Positions 1-9,437 of a stretch of 64,000 bases of DNA are shown piece by piece. The translations under genes and the position numbers were made by a program. The notes below the pieces were generated by a model. That model was given only the letters and a program-made list of their open reading frames with translations. It did no database searches and had not been told where the DNA came from. Source of the stretch: an uncultured Paracoccaceae bacterium (GTDB lineage Bacteria; Pseudomonadota; Alphaproteobacteria; Rhodobacterales; Rhodobacteraceae). The stretch covers positions 62,001 through 126,000 of the forward strand of contig CANMTR010000001.1 of the NCBI GenBank assembly GCA_947500825.1, written 5' to 3'. Position 1 is the first letter of the stretch, and every line of letters begins with the position of its first letter.

Positions 1-1
1 C

Positions 2-148
2 GCGGGGCGCGGCTGGATCGGGATCACCCCGCGCGGGGCCTATGTCACCGCCGACGTCACGGCCGTGCCGATGCTGCCGGCCTGGCTGTGGCTCGTGCTG
101 TCGGCGGGCCTGGCGATCGGCGCCTGGCTGCGGGAGGGACGCCGTTAG
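2..148 (+). CDS. C-terminal fragment of a membrane protein, 5' end outside window
   Basis: Open frame from window start (GRGWIGITPRGAYVTADVTAVPMLPAWLWLVLSAGLAIGAWLREGRR*), one hydrophobic helix, TAG at 146-148. Confidence 0.4.
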   Translation, partial: AGRGWIGITPRGAYVTADVTAVPMLPAWLWLVLSAGLAIGAWLREGRR

Positions 149-232
149 GCCGCGCGTCCGGGAACGGGACGGGCGTCGGCGTGTTCGCGGCGCAATTGGC
201 GCCCGCCGGGCGCGACATTCCAGAGGATACCG

Positions 233-1009
233 ATGATCGACCTTCTGGCCTCCCCGCAAGCCTGGGCCGCCTTCGCTGCACTGGTGACGATGGAAATCGT
301 CCTGGGCATCGACAACCTGATCTTCATCTCCATCGTCTCGGGCAAGCTGCCCGAGCGGCAGGCGCTTCTGGCCCGGCGGATTGGCATCGCCCTGGCGTTG
401 ATCCTTCGCTTGGCGCTCCTGTCGGTGATCGCCTGGATCGTGGGCCTGACCGCGCCTGTCTTCGACCTCGGGATCGCGGGCGCCTCGGGCGCGCATGGCG
501 AGCCGTCCTTCGAGACGGCGTTCTCCTGGCGTGACCTGATCCTGATCGGCGGCGGCGTGTTCCTGTGCGTGAAGGCGACGCAGGAGATCCACCACAAAGT
601 CGCGGGCCCTGCCCACGACGACACGGGCACCCGCGTCGCGGCCTCGCTCGCCGGGGCCATCGCCCAGATCATCGCTCTCGATGCGGTGTTCTCGGTAGAT
701 TCGATCCTGACGGCCATCGGCATGACCGACGAGCTGCCGATCATGGTGGCGGCGGTGGTCGTGGCCGTGGCGGTGATGTTCGCCGCCGCGGGGCCGGTGA
801 CGCGCTTCGTCAACGACAACCCGACAGTGGTGATGCTGGCGCTCGCATTCCTGCTGATGATCGGGATGGTCCTGATCGCGGACGGGTTCGGGCGCCACGT
901 GCCCAAGGGCTACATCTACTCCGCGATGGCCTTCGCGGTGGCGGTCGAGGTCCTGAACATGCTGTCGCGCCGCCGTCGCCGGGCCCGGCAGGTCCGGGCC
1001 GGGGGCTGA
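233..1009 (+). CDS. TerC family integral membrane protein
   Basis: 258 aa; MEIVLGIDNLIFISIVSGKLP and DAVFSVDSILTAIGMT motifs typical of TerC/YoaE-like proteins. Confidence 0.9.
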   Translation: MIDLLASPQAWAAFAALVTMEIVLGIDNLIFISIVSGKLPERQALLARRIGIALALILRLALLSVIAWIVGLTAPVFDLGIAGASGAHGEPSFETAFSWRDLILIGGGVFLCVKATQEIHHKVAGPAHDDTGTRVAASLAGAIAQIIALDAVFSVDSILTAIGMTDELPIMVAAVVVAVAVMFAAAGPVTRFVNDNPTVVMLALAFLLMIGMVLIADGFGRHVPKGYIYSAMAFAVAVEVLNMLSRRRRRARQVRAGG

Positions 1010-1126
1010 GGCGACGTCGCGGTGGCCGTTGCGGCCGCCGACCCGGGCCACCGAACGCCGATCGAACGATCTGTCATGGCCGCCTTGTCATGGTCGCACG
1101 GGCGATCAACCAGGAGCGGCGGCGAG

Positions 1127-1405
1127 ATGACGATCCGGACATCCTTCTTCAACTTTCGGTGGCTTCGGCGGCTCTTTCGCAGGCGGCCTTCGCGCCAGAG
1201 CACGCGCTACGCGACGGCTGCGAACGAGATGGCCGGGCGCAACCTCAGGAGCGCGCTGCGCCCGCGGGGCCAGCGCCAAGAGGCGGAGACGATCGCCTCC
1301 TGCCTCGAGTCGTGCTTCCCGGTGCCGGACGACGACGATGCCTCCCAACGGTTGCGCGACGCGATGGCGCGCCTGTCGGGAGACGGGAAGCCGCCACGCT
1401 CGTGA
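1127..1405 (+). CDS. Small basic hypothetical protein
   Basis: 92 aa ORF from internal ATG (MTIRTSFFNFRWLRRLFRRRPSRQ...); no family recognised. Confidence 0.4.
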   Translation: MTIRTSFFNFRWLRRLFRRRPSRQSTRYATAANEMAGRNLRSALRPRGQRQEAETIASCLESCFPVPDDDDASQRLRDAMARLSGDGKPPRS

Positions 1406-1435
1406 GCGACGGCTTCCCGGGGGACGGAGATCCGC

Positions 1436-3031
1436 TCAGGCGAAGATCACGTAGGTCGAGGCGACGACCAGCACGATGGCCGCCCCCATCGGGACCGCGA
1501 AGGGCCAGCGCGTGAGCTCCACGTCGCCCGAATCGGCGGCGACGTAGTCGCTGTCGCGCGGGCGCATCCAGCCGATCGCGAGCATGACCGCGACGTTGAA
1601 CAGGAACAGGATCGCCATGACGTGCAGGTAGTGGGGGTAGTTCTCGGCCCCCACGACGAACGGCTTCAGCACGAACTGGCTGAAGATGTAGAGGCCCACG
1701 CCGGAGGCGAGCCCGATCTTGGCCGCGATGGGCGGGACGCGGCGGGTGAAGATGCCCACGAGGATGATCGTCAGGATCGGGATCGAGTAGCAGCCGTTCA
1801 CTTCCTGGAGGTAGCCGAAGAGGCCCTGGGGCGCGTTGGCGATGAACGGCGCGATGGTCATCGCGGCGATGGCGAGCAGGGCGCCGAAAAATTTGCCCGC
1901 CCGGATCGTGGATCGCTCGCCCGCGTCGGGCTTCATGAACTGACGGTAGATGTCGACGCCGAACAGGGTCACCGAGGAGTTCAGGGCCGAGTTGAACGAG
2001 GACAGGATCGCGCCGAAGAGGACCGCGGCGAAGAAGCCCCGGAGCGGGAACGGGAGCACCTCGGTCACCAGCATTCCGTAGGCACGGTCCCCCGTCTCGA
2101 GCTCGTTTGGAAACATGTGCCAGGCGATGATGCCGGGCAGGACCACGATGATCGGGCCCAGGATCTTGAGGACCCCGGCATAGAGGAGGCCCTTCTGCCC
2201 TTCCTTGAGGTTCTTTGCGCCCAGAGCGCGCTGCACGATGGCCTGGTTCGTGCCCCAGTAGAAGAGCTGCACCAGCATCATGCCGGTGAAGATCGTGGCG
2301 AAGGGGACGGGGCTGTCGGCGCTGCCCATCACGTCGAACTTGTCGGGATGCTCGCGCCACAGGATCGCCAGCCCCTCGGTGACGCTGCCGCCGCCGATGG
2401 CCATCAGCCCGAAGACCGGCACGAGGAGGCCGCCCAGGAACAGGCCCACGGCGTTGATCGTGTCCGAGACGGCCACGGCCTTGAGCCCGCCGAAGATGGC
2501 GTAGATCGACCCGATGATCCCGATGGCCCAGACGGTGATCCACAGCGCGGCTGTATCGCCCACGCCGAGCACGCCGGCCACGTCGAACATCTCGCCCAGC
2601 GCCAGCGCGCCCGAATAGAGGACGATGGGCAGCAGGATCACGGCATAGCCGGTCAGGAACAGCAGGGACGTGGCCGTCTTGACGCCCGAATCGTAGCGGT
2701 CCTCGAGGAAGGAGGGGATCGTGGAGACGCCGCGCTGCAGGTAGCGCGGCAGGAGCACGAGGGCGGTGATGACGATGGCGATGGCCGCCAGCGTCTCCCA
2801 GGCCATGACGAGGATGCCCCAGGAATAGGCCTGGCCCGTCAGGCCGACGATCTGTTCCGTGGACAGGTTCGTGAGCAGGAGCGAGCCCGCGATGACCGGC
2901 GCGGTCAGGGTCCGCCCGCCGAGGTAGTACCCCTTGCCCGAGCCTGTATCCGTGTCCCGCGTCCAGAGCCATGACAGAAGTGCCACGAGCGCCGTGAAGA
3001 CGATGAATACGATGATGTTGAATGTGCCCAT
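1436..3031 (-). CDS. Sodium:solute symporter (SSS/SLC5 family)
   Basis: About 531 aa polytopic protein; TNLSTEQIVGLTGQAYSWG and NSALNSSVTLFGVDIYR typical of SSS family. Confidence 0.9.
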   Translation of the reverse strand: MGTFNIIVFIVFTALVALLSWLWTRDTDTGSGKGYYLGGRTLTAPVIAGSLLLTNLSTEQIVGLTGQAYSWGILVMAWETLAAIAIVITALVLLPRYLQRGVSTIPSFLEDRYDSGVKTATSLLFLTGYAVILLPIVLYSGALALGEMFDVAGVLGVGDTAALWITVWAIGIIGSIYAIFGGLKAVAVSDTINAVGLFLGGLLVPVFGLMAIGGGSVTEGLAILWREHPDKFDVMGSADSPVPFATIFTGMMLVQLFYWGTNQAIVQRALGAKNLKEGQKGLLYAGVLKILGPIIVVLPGIIAWHMFPNELETGDRAYGMLVTEVLPFPLRGFFAAVLFGAILSSFNSALNSSVTLFGVDIYRQFMKPDAGERSTIRAGKFFGALLAIAAMTIAPFIANAPQGLFGYLQEVNGCYSIPILTIILVGIFTRRVPPIAAKIGLASGVGLYIFSQFVLKPFVVGAENYPHYLHVMAILFLFNVAVMLAIGWMRPRDSDYVAADSGDVELTRWPFAVPMGAAIVLVVASTYVIFA

Positions 3032-3133
3032 GGAAGCCTCCCCCTCCGCGTCCAGGGGCACAGACTATCATCTTGGCGCCAAGGGGCTACCGCCAAAGCG
3101 AGGGGCCGGCCGGAGCGCGCCTGCGGCCTTGGC

Positions 3134-3832
3134 CTATCCCGACGGCGTCCGGGTCAGGATGTCGCGCGTGAGCGAGCGGAACTCGCGGGACCACATCGTC
3201 CACAGAACGGCCGCCGCGGCGGCCAAAAGCGGCACCGGCCCGGCCAGCCAGGCCAGCGCGGCGAGGGAGACATAGGTGCCGCGCAGCCCGCGGTTGAAGT
3301 TCCACGCCGCGCGGATGTTCAGCTCCGCCGCCTGGTCGGCCCGGAAGGGGGCGTCCGGCGCGCCGGGATCGTTGGGCACGGCGGCCATCAGCACGGCGCA
3401 GTAGCCGAAGAGCCGGTTCGACCAGACGAACTTGAGGAAGCTGTCGGTCAGCAGGATCGCCACCAGCCCCAGCTTCATCTCGTAGACGACGACCGGCGCG
3501 CTCGCGCCCAGCTCGCCCGCGACGCCCGCCAGCCGCTCGGCGTTGCCGATCAGCGCCAGAACGCCGCCGATGGCGATCACGAGGGTGGAGGCGAAGAAGG
3601 TCGTCCCCTGCCGCAGGGTCGACAGGATCGCGGCGTCGAAGAGTCGCGGCTGGCGGGTGATCATCTGGCGCATCCATTCCCGCCGCCGGACCATCATCAG
3701 CGCCGCGACGGAGGCGCGCGCCGCGCACTCGCGCTCGATGGCCACGCCGATCGCCTTCCATCCCGCCAGCAGAAGCCCGACGGCCACCGCGTCGAGCGGC
3801 GAGAAGAGGGCGAGGCGGTCGAGGAAGGTCAT
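3134..3832 (-). CDS. DUF599 family membrane protein
   Basis: MTFLDRLALFSPLDAVAVGLLLAGW... with RQPRLFDAAILSTLRQGTTFFASTLVIAIGG typical of DUF599. Confidence 0.8.
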   Translation of the reverse strand: MTFLDRLALFSPLDAVAVGLLLAGWKAIGVAIERECAARASVAALMMVRRREWMRQMITRQPRLFDAAILSTLRQGTTFFASTLVIAIGGVLALIGNAERLAGVAGELGASAPVVVYEMKLGLVAILLTDSFLKFVWSNRLFGYCAVLMAAVPNDPGAPDAPFRADQAAELNIRAAWNFNRGLRGTYVSLAALAWLAGPVPLLAAAAAVLWTMWSREFRSLTRDILTRTPSG

Positions 3833-3913
3833 CGCTGCGAGGTTAGGCCACGGCGGCCCCGCTTGCCAATGGATCGTGCGAGACATAGCTTCCAACCAGA
3901 GGAGGAGGTCACC

Positions 3914-5356
3914 ATGCAGATGCCCGAACCCGATGGGCGGATCCTGTCGCGAAAGGCGGAGGTGGTCCGCCGGCTTGCCGAGGTCCTGTCCGACGACGCC
4001 CTGATCCACGCCCCGGAGGAGTTGCGCGCCTACGAATGCGACGCGCTCACCGCCTACGCCTGTCCGCCGCTGGCCGTGGTCCTGCCCGTCTCCACGGAGG
4101 AGGTCGCGGCCTGCCTGAAGGTCTGCCACGAGGAGCGGGTGCCGGTCGTGCCGCGCGGCTCCGGCACCTCGCTGGCCGGTGGCGCCCTTCCGACCGCCGA
4201 TTGCGTGATCCTGGGCGTGTCGCGGATGACCGAGGTGCTGGAGACCGATTATGCCGACCGCATCATCCGGGTGCAGACAGGGCGCACGAACCTGTCGGTC
4301 ACCGGAGCGGTGGAGGCGGACGGCTTCTTCTACGCGCCCGACCCGTCCTCGCAGCTGGCCTGCGCCATCGCGGGCAACATCGCGATGAACTCGGGCGGGG
4401 CGCATTGCCTGAAATACGGGGTGACGACCAACAACCTCCTGGGCGCCACCGTGGTGCTGATGGACGGCACGGTGGTCGAGCTGGGCGGCGCGCACATGGA
4501 CGCGGGCGGGCTCGACCTCCTGGGCCTCGTCTGCGGTTCGGAGGGGCAGTTGGGCGTCGTGACCGAAGCGACGCTCAGGATCCTGCCGAAGCCCGAGGGC
4601 GCGCGGCCTTGCCTGATCGGCTTCGACGCGTCCGAGACGGCCGGGCAATGCGTCAGCGACATCATCAAGGTGGGCATCCTGCCCGTGGCGATCGAGTTCA
4701 TGGACAGGCCCTGCATCCGCGCCACCGACGACTTCTCGGGCGCAGGATACCCCGATTGCGCGGCGATGCTGATCGTGGAGGTCGAAGGGTCCGACGCCGA
4801 GATCGACGAGCAACTGGGCGTGATCACCCAGATCGCCCGCCGGCTCGACCCGGTAGAGGTGCGCGTCTCTCAAAGCGAGGAGGAGAGCGCGCGCATCTGG
4901 CTGGGGCGCAAGTCTGCCTTCGGCGCCATGGGCCAGCTCAACGACTACATCTGCCTCGACGGCACCATCCCGGTGGGCGAATTGCCCCACGTCCTGCGCC
5001 GGATCGGCGAGATGGCCAAGGGATACGGCCTGGAGGTCGCCAACGTGTTCCACGCGGGCGACGGCAACATGCACCCGCTGATCCTGTTCAACGCCAACGA
5101 GGACGGGCAGCTCGAGACGGCGGAGCGGCTCGGCGAGGATATCCTGCGGCTCTGCGTAGAAGTGGGTGGCTGCCTGACCGGAGAGCACGGCGTCGGCGTG
5201 GAAAAGCGCGACCTGATGGCGGCGCAGTTCGACGTGCCCGACCTGGAAGCCCAGATGCGCGTGAAGGACGTGTTCGACCCCGGCTGGCTGCTGAACCCGG
5301 CCAAGGTCTTCCCGCTGGAGACCAGTGCCGCGCGCCGCGCGGTGGCGGCGGAATAG
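3914..5356 (+). CDS. glcD: Glycolate oxidase subunit GlcD (FAD-linked oxidase)
   Basis: FAD-binding PRGSGTSLAGGALP, GNIAMNSGGAHCLKYGVTTNNLLG; followed by glcE and glcF. Confidence 0.93.
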   Translation: MQMPEPDGRILSRKAEVVRRLAEVLSDDALIHAPEELRAYECDALTAYACPPLAVVLPVSTEEVAACLKVCHEERVPVVPRGSGTSLAGGALPTADCVILGVSRMTEVLETDYADRIIRVQTGRTNLSVTGAVEADGFFYAPDPSSQLACAIAGNIAMNSGGAHCLKYGVTTNNLLGATVVLMDGTVVELGGAHMDAGGLDLLGLVCGSEGQLGVVTEATLRILPKPEGARPCLIGFDASETAGQCVSDIIKVGILPVAIEFMDRPCIRATDDFSGAGYPDCAAMLIVEVEGSDAEIDEQLGVITQIARRLDPVEVRVSQSEEESARIWLGRKSAFGAMGQLNDYICLDGTIPVGELPHVLRRIGEMAKGYGLEVANVFHAGDGNMHPLILFNANEDGQLETAERLGEDILRLCVEVGGCLTGEHGVGVEKRDLMAAQFDVPDLEAQMRVKDVFDPGWLLNPAKVFPLETSAARRAVAAE

Positions 5357-5370
5357 GGGCGCTGCCCCTC

Positions 5371-5392
5371 TTGCCCCCCTCTCGGGGGGCAA
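5371..5392. repeat. Perfect intercistronic hairpin TTGCCCCCC-TCTC-GGGGGGCAA
   Basis: 9-bp perfect stem, 4-nt loop, read directly in the glcD-glcE gap. Confidence 0.85.
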
Positions 5393-5422
5393 TTCACCCT
5401 GGGGTACTTGGGAAAAGGTGAA
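5393..5422. repeat. Second inverted repeat TTCACC...GGTGAA adjoining the first hairpin
   Basis: TTCACCCTGGGGTACTTGGGAAAAGGTGAA; 6-bp terminal inverted repeats. Confidence 0.7.
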
Positions 5423-5428
5423 AGACGC

Positions 5429-6529
5429 ATGGCGGATCTGGTGCCCGCGAGCGAATTGGAGCTAGCCGAGGCGGTCCGGTCTGCGCGGGGGAGCCTGGCG
5501 ATCCGGGGCGGCGGCACCCGTGCGCCCCAGGCAGAAGGCGACGTGCTGTCGATCGCCGGGCTGACGGGGATCACGCTTTACGAGCCCGGGGCGCTGACCA
5601 TGACGGCGCGCGCGGGCACCTCCATGTCCGAGATCGGCGAGGCCCTGGCGGCCGAGGGGCAGAGGCTGGCCTTCGAGCCGTGGGACGCGCGCGCGGTCCT
5701 GGGCCGGTCGGGAACGCCGACCTTGGGGGGGTGCGTGGCGACGAACGCCTCCGGCCCGCGGCGCGTCTCGGCCGGGGCGTGCCGCGACGCGATCCTCGGA
5801 CTTCGCTTCGTAGACGGGTCGGGCGAGATCCTGAAGAACGGCGGCCGGGTGATGAAGAACGTCACCGGGCTCGACCTTGTGCGGCTGATGTGCGGCAGCC
5901 GCGGCACACTGGGCGCGATCACGGAAGTGAGCCTCAAGCTCTTGCCCGGGGTGGCGGCCACCGCGACGCTGACCGCCGAAGGCCTGTCGGTCGAGCAGGC
6001 GGTGCGGGCCATGGCCGCGGCCCTGGGCACCCCCTTCGAGGTGACGGGCGCGGCCCACGAGCCGCAGGCGGGGGCCACGCATCTGCGCCTGGAGGGGAGC
6101 GAGGCCTCCGTCTCCTACAGGGCGGAACGCCTGGCCGCGGCGCTTGGCGATCACGGGGCGTGGTCGGTGGCGCAGGGGGAGGGGCCCTGGCCGCGCATTC
6201 GCGACGCGGCCGATTTGGCGGGCGAGGCGGATCTGTGGCGCATCTCCGTGCGGCCCTCGCGTGCGCCGGAGGTGGTCCGCGCGCTGCCGGGGCGGTACCT
6301 GCTCGACTGGGGCGGAGGGCTGGTCTGGGCCGAGGCGCCCCCGGGCACCGACCTGCGCGCAGACCTGCCCGGCATCGGCCACGCCACCCTCCTCCGCGCG
6401 GCGCCCGAGACCCATGCCCGGCTGGGCAGCGTCCAGCCCGAGGCCGAGGCCGTCGCCCGCCTTACGGGGGGCATCCGCGACACCTTCGACCCGTCGGGGC
6501 GGTTCCGCGCCCGGCCGGTCGCCGCCTGA
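5429..6529 (+). CDS. glcE: Glycolate oxidase subunit GlcE
   Basis: FAD-binding fold protein between glcD and glcF; GTPTLGGCVATNASGPRRVSAGACRDAILG. Confidence 0.92.
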   Translation: MADLVPASELELAEAVRSARGSLAIRGGGTRAPQAEGDVLSIAGLTGITLYEPGALTMTARAGTSMSEIGEALAAEGQRLAFEPWDARAVLGRSGTPTLGGCVATNASGPRRVSAGACRDAILGLRFVDGSGEILKNGGRVMKNVTGLDLVRLMCGSRGTLGAITEVSLKLLPGVAATATLTAEGLSVEQAVRAMAAALGTPFEVTGAAHEPQAGATHLRLEGSEASVSYRAERLAAALGDHGAWSVAQGEGPWPRIRDAADLAGEADLWRISVRPSRAPEVVRALPGRYLLDWGGGLVWAEAPPGTDLRADLPGIGHATLLRAAPETHARLGSVQPEAEAVARLTGGIRDTFDPSGRFRARPVAA

Positions 6530-6543
6530 CACCCGGAGATCCC

Positions 6544-7917
6544 ATGCAGACCAGCTTCACGCCAGAGCAGCTCCAGGACCCCGACATCGCCCGGTCGAAC
6601 GAGGTGCTGCGCGCCTGCGTCCATTGCGGGTTCTGCACGGCGACCTGCCCCACCTACGCCGTCCTGGGCGAAGAGAACGACAGCCCGCGGGGCCGGATCT
6701 ATCTCATCAAGGACATGCTGGAGAACGACCGCCCCGCCGACGAGAAGACGGTCAAGCACATCGACCGTTGCCTGTCGTGCCTGGCCTGCATGACCACCTG
6801 CCCCTCGGGGGTGCATTACATGCACCTGGTCGATCATGCCCGCGTCCATATCGAGCGCACCTACAAGCGGCCCTGGCAGGACCGGGCCCTGCGCCGGGTG
6901 CTGGCGACGATCCTGCCCTATCCGCGCCGTTTCCGGCTGGCGCTGCGGGCGGCGAAGCTCGGCCGGCCGTTCAGGGCGCTCATGCCCGACAGGCGTCTGC
7001 GCGCGATGCTCGACATGGCGCCCGACACGGTCGCGGCCCCGAGCGACGTGGACCGGCCCCAGACGCACCGGGCCGAGGGCGAGGCGCGGATGCGCGTGGC
7101 GCTGCTGACGGGATGTGCCCAGTCGGCGCTCGACCCCGAGATCAACGCGGCCACCGTGCGGCTGCTGACGCGCCTGGGCTGCGACGTGGTCGTGGCCGAG
7201 GGGATGGGCTGCTGCGGCGCACTCGTCCACCACATGGGCAAGGAGAGCGAGAGCCACGCCCAGGCCGGGGCCAACATCCGCGCCTGGCAGCGGGTCAAGC
7301 GCGAGGGCGGGCTCGACGCCGTGGTGGTGAACACCTCCGGGTGCGGCACGACGGTCAAGGATTATGGCCACATGATGCGCACCACCGATCTCGCCAACGA
7401 GGCGCGCGAGATCAGCGAGCTGACCGTGGACATCTCCGAGCTGCTCGAGCGGCTCCTGCCGGGGGGAGAGGCGCTCCACACCCCCAACGAGGCGGCCGAG
7501 GACATCGCGGGCACGGATGCGCGCCACCCCACGCGGGAGGGGACCGGCGCCATCCGCGTCGCCTATCACGCGGCCTGTTCGCTCCAGCACGGGCAGAAGG
7601 TGCGCTCGGCCCCCAAGACCCTGCTGACGCGGGCGGGGTTCGAGGTGGTCGAGCCCGCCGACAGCCACCTGTGCTGCGGTTCGGCCGGCACCTACAACCT
7701 GATGCAGCCCGAGATCGCCGCCAAGCTGAAGGACCGCAAGATCCGCACCATCGAGGCGAAGTCGCCCCAGGTGGTGGCGGCGGGCAACATAGGGTGCCTG
7801 ACGCAGATCGCCTCCGGCACCGGCCTGCCCGTCCTGCACACGGTCGAACTGCTGGACTGGGCCACGGGCGGTCCGCGCCCGGCAAAGCTGCCCGCCGACC
7901 TGTCGCGCGCGTCGTGA
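6544..7917 (+). CDS. glcF: Glycolate oxidase iron-sulfur subunit GlcF
   Basis: Two 4Fe-4S motifs (CVHCGFCTATCPTY, CLSCLACMTTCPSGVHY) plus CCG domains. Confidence 0.95.
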   Translation: MQTSFTPEQLQDPDIARSNEVLRACVHCGFCTATCPTYAVLGEENDSPRGRIYLIKDMLENDRPADEKTVKHIDRCLSCLACMTTCPSGVHYMHLVDHARVHIERTYKRPWQDRALRRVLATILPYPRRFRLALRAAKLGRPFRALMPDRRLRAMLDMAPDTVAAPSDVDRPQTHRAEGEARMRVALLTGCAQSALDPEINAATVRLLTRLGCDVVVAEGMGCCGALVHHMGKESESHAQAGANIRAWQRVKREGGLDAVVVNTSGCGTTVKDYGHMMRTTDLANEAREISELTVDISELLERLLPGGEALHTPNEAAEDIAGTDARHPTREGTGAIRVAYHAACSLQHGQKVRSAPKTLLTRAGFEVVEPADSHLCCGSAGTYNLMQPEIAAKLKDRKIRTIEAKSPQVVAAGNIGCLTQIASGTGLPVLHTVELLDWATGGPRPAKLPADLSRAS

Positions 7918-7979
7918 GGCTCCGCCACGATATCGCCCCTTCCCGGCGCTAGGAGGTGCGCGGGCCGGAGGGAAGGTCG

Positions 7980-8780
7980 ATGAGGCATGTTGCGGCCCTT
8001 CTGGCGGCGCTCCTGCTGGGGCAGGGGGCGCTGGCGGCGGACAGCGGCCTGCGCGGCCTCGACACCGGCGACGACATCGCGCCGTTCCGCGCGATCGGGC
8101 GGCTCGACCTCGACGGGCGGGGCTTCTGCACGGGGACGCTCCTGAGCGACAGGCTGGTCCTGACGGCGGCCCATTGCGTGCTGGGCGCGGATGGCCGCGT
8201 CGTCGCGGCCGGGCGGCTGACCTTCCGCGCCGGGCTGCGCGACGGGCGGGCGGAGGCCGAGCGGCGCGGGCGGCGGGTGATGGTGACCGAGGGCTACGAT
8301 CCCGTCCGCACGGGCTTGGGCAACCTGGCCGCCGACGTTGCCCTGGTGGCGCTCGACCGTCCGGTGGACGCCGCCCTCGCCGCGCCGATCCCGGCTGCGC
8401 CCTCGCCGGGGCGGCGGGTCGGCGTCGTCTCCTATGCCCATGACCGGGCCGAGCGCCCCGCGATCCAGGAAGCCTGCGAGGTGCTCGACCGCCGCGAGGG
8501 GGCGCTGATCCTGTCGTGCCTCGCCGATTTCGGCACCTCCGGTGCACCGGTCCTGGCAAGCGGCCCAGGCGGGTTCCGGGTCGTGTCGGTGGTCGCGGCG
8601 AGTGCCCGGGCCGAGGGTCGGCAGGTCTCCATCGGGGCGGATCTGGCCGCGATCGGCACGCTCCGCGCGCGGATGGCGGCGGAGGACGCGCGCCCCGTCG
8701 CCAACGCGGGCGCGGCCCCCCCGATCCTGACACGCGAGGCCGCGCGCCGCGCCGGAGCGGGCAAGTTCCTCCGCCCCTGA
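7980..8780 (+). CDS. Secreted trypsin-like serine protease
   Basis: Signal peptide; LTAAHC (His), DVALVALD (Asp), GTSGAPV (Ser). Confidence 0.85.
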   Translation: MRHVAALLAALLLGQGALAADSGLRGLDTGDDIAPFRAIGRLDLDGRGFCTGTLLSDRLVLTAAHCVLGADGRVVAAGRLTFRAGLRDGRAEAERRGRRVMVTEGYDPVRTGLGNLAADVALVALDRPVDAALAAPIPAAPSPGRRVGVVSYAHDRAERPAIQEACEVLDRREGALILSCLADFGTSGAPVLASGPGGFRVVSVVAASARAEGRQVSIGADLAAIGTLRARMAAEDARPVANAGAAPPILTREAARRAGAGKFLRP

Positions 8781-8924
8781 AAATCGCATGGCGGGGATCT
8801 TGAACGCCTCCCCCGGCCTCCCCAATTATCCGCCGTCGGACGCCGCAACGGGTCCGGCACGCCGCCCGTCCCCCGGCAGGGGAGGGCACAAGCATGGGTA
8901 ATCGCTTTGCGAAAGGATGATCCG

Positions 8925-9377
8925 ATGAGAACCTACGACCTCGCCCCGCTCTACCGCGCCACCGTTGGCTTCGACCAGATGGCCGACCTGATGGACCGTG
9001 TCCTGAGCGACAATTCCGGGGCCCAGACCTACCCGCCCTACAACATCGAGAAGACGGCCGACGACGCCTGGTCGATCGAGATCGCCGTCGCCGGCTTCAC
9101 CGACGAGGAGCTTTCCGTCGAGCAGCGCGAGAACGCGCTCGTGGTCAGCGCCCGCAAGGCCGACGACGACAAGGGCCGCACCTACCTGCACCGGGGCATC
9201 GCCACCCGCGCCTTCGAGCGCCGGTTCCACCTGGCCGACCATGTCCGGGTCGAGGCCGCGCGTCACGTCAACGGCATGCTGATCGTGGAGTTGAAGCGCG
9301 AGGTGCCCGAGGCGCTGAAGCCGCGCCGCATCGCCATCGGCGCCCCGTCCGACACGGTCGAGCACGAGACCGCCTGA
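8925..9377 (+). CDS. Hsp20 family small heat-shock protein
   Basis: MRTYDLAPLYRATVGFDQM; alpha-crystallin domain (IEIAVAGFTDEELSVEQREN... FERRFHLADHVRVEAARHVNGMLIVELKRE). Confidence 0.93.
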   Translation: MRTYDLAPLYRATVGFDQMADLMDRVLSDNSGAQTYPPYNIEKTADDAWSIEIAVAGFTDEELSVEQRENALVVSARKADDDKGRTYLHRGIATRAFERRFHLADHVRVEAARHVNGMLIVELKREVPEALKPRRIAIGAPSDTVEHETA

Positions 9378-9400
9378 CAGGCTCGACGCAGCCCTGTGCC

Positions 9401-9431
9401 GGCCCGCCGCGCCCTGCGCGGCGGGCCTTTT
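9401..9431 (+). terminator. Intrinsic terminator of hsp20
   Basis: GGCCCGCCGCG-CCCTG-CGCGGCGGGCC, perfect 11-bp stem followed by TTTT. Confidence 0.9.
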
Positions 9432-9437
9432 CACGTG

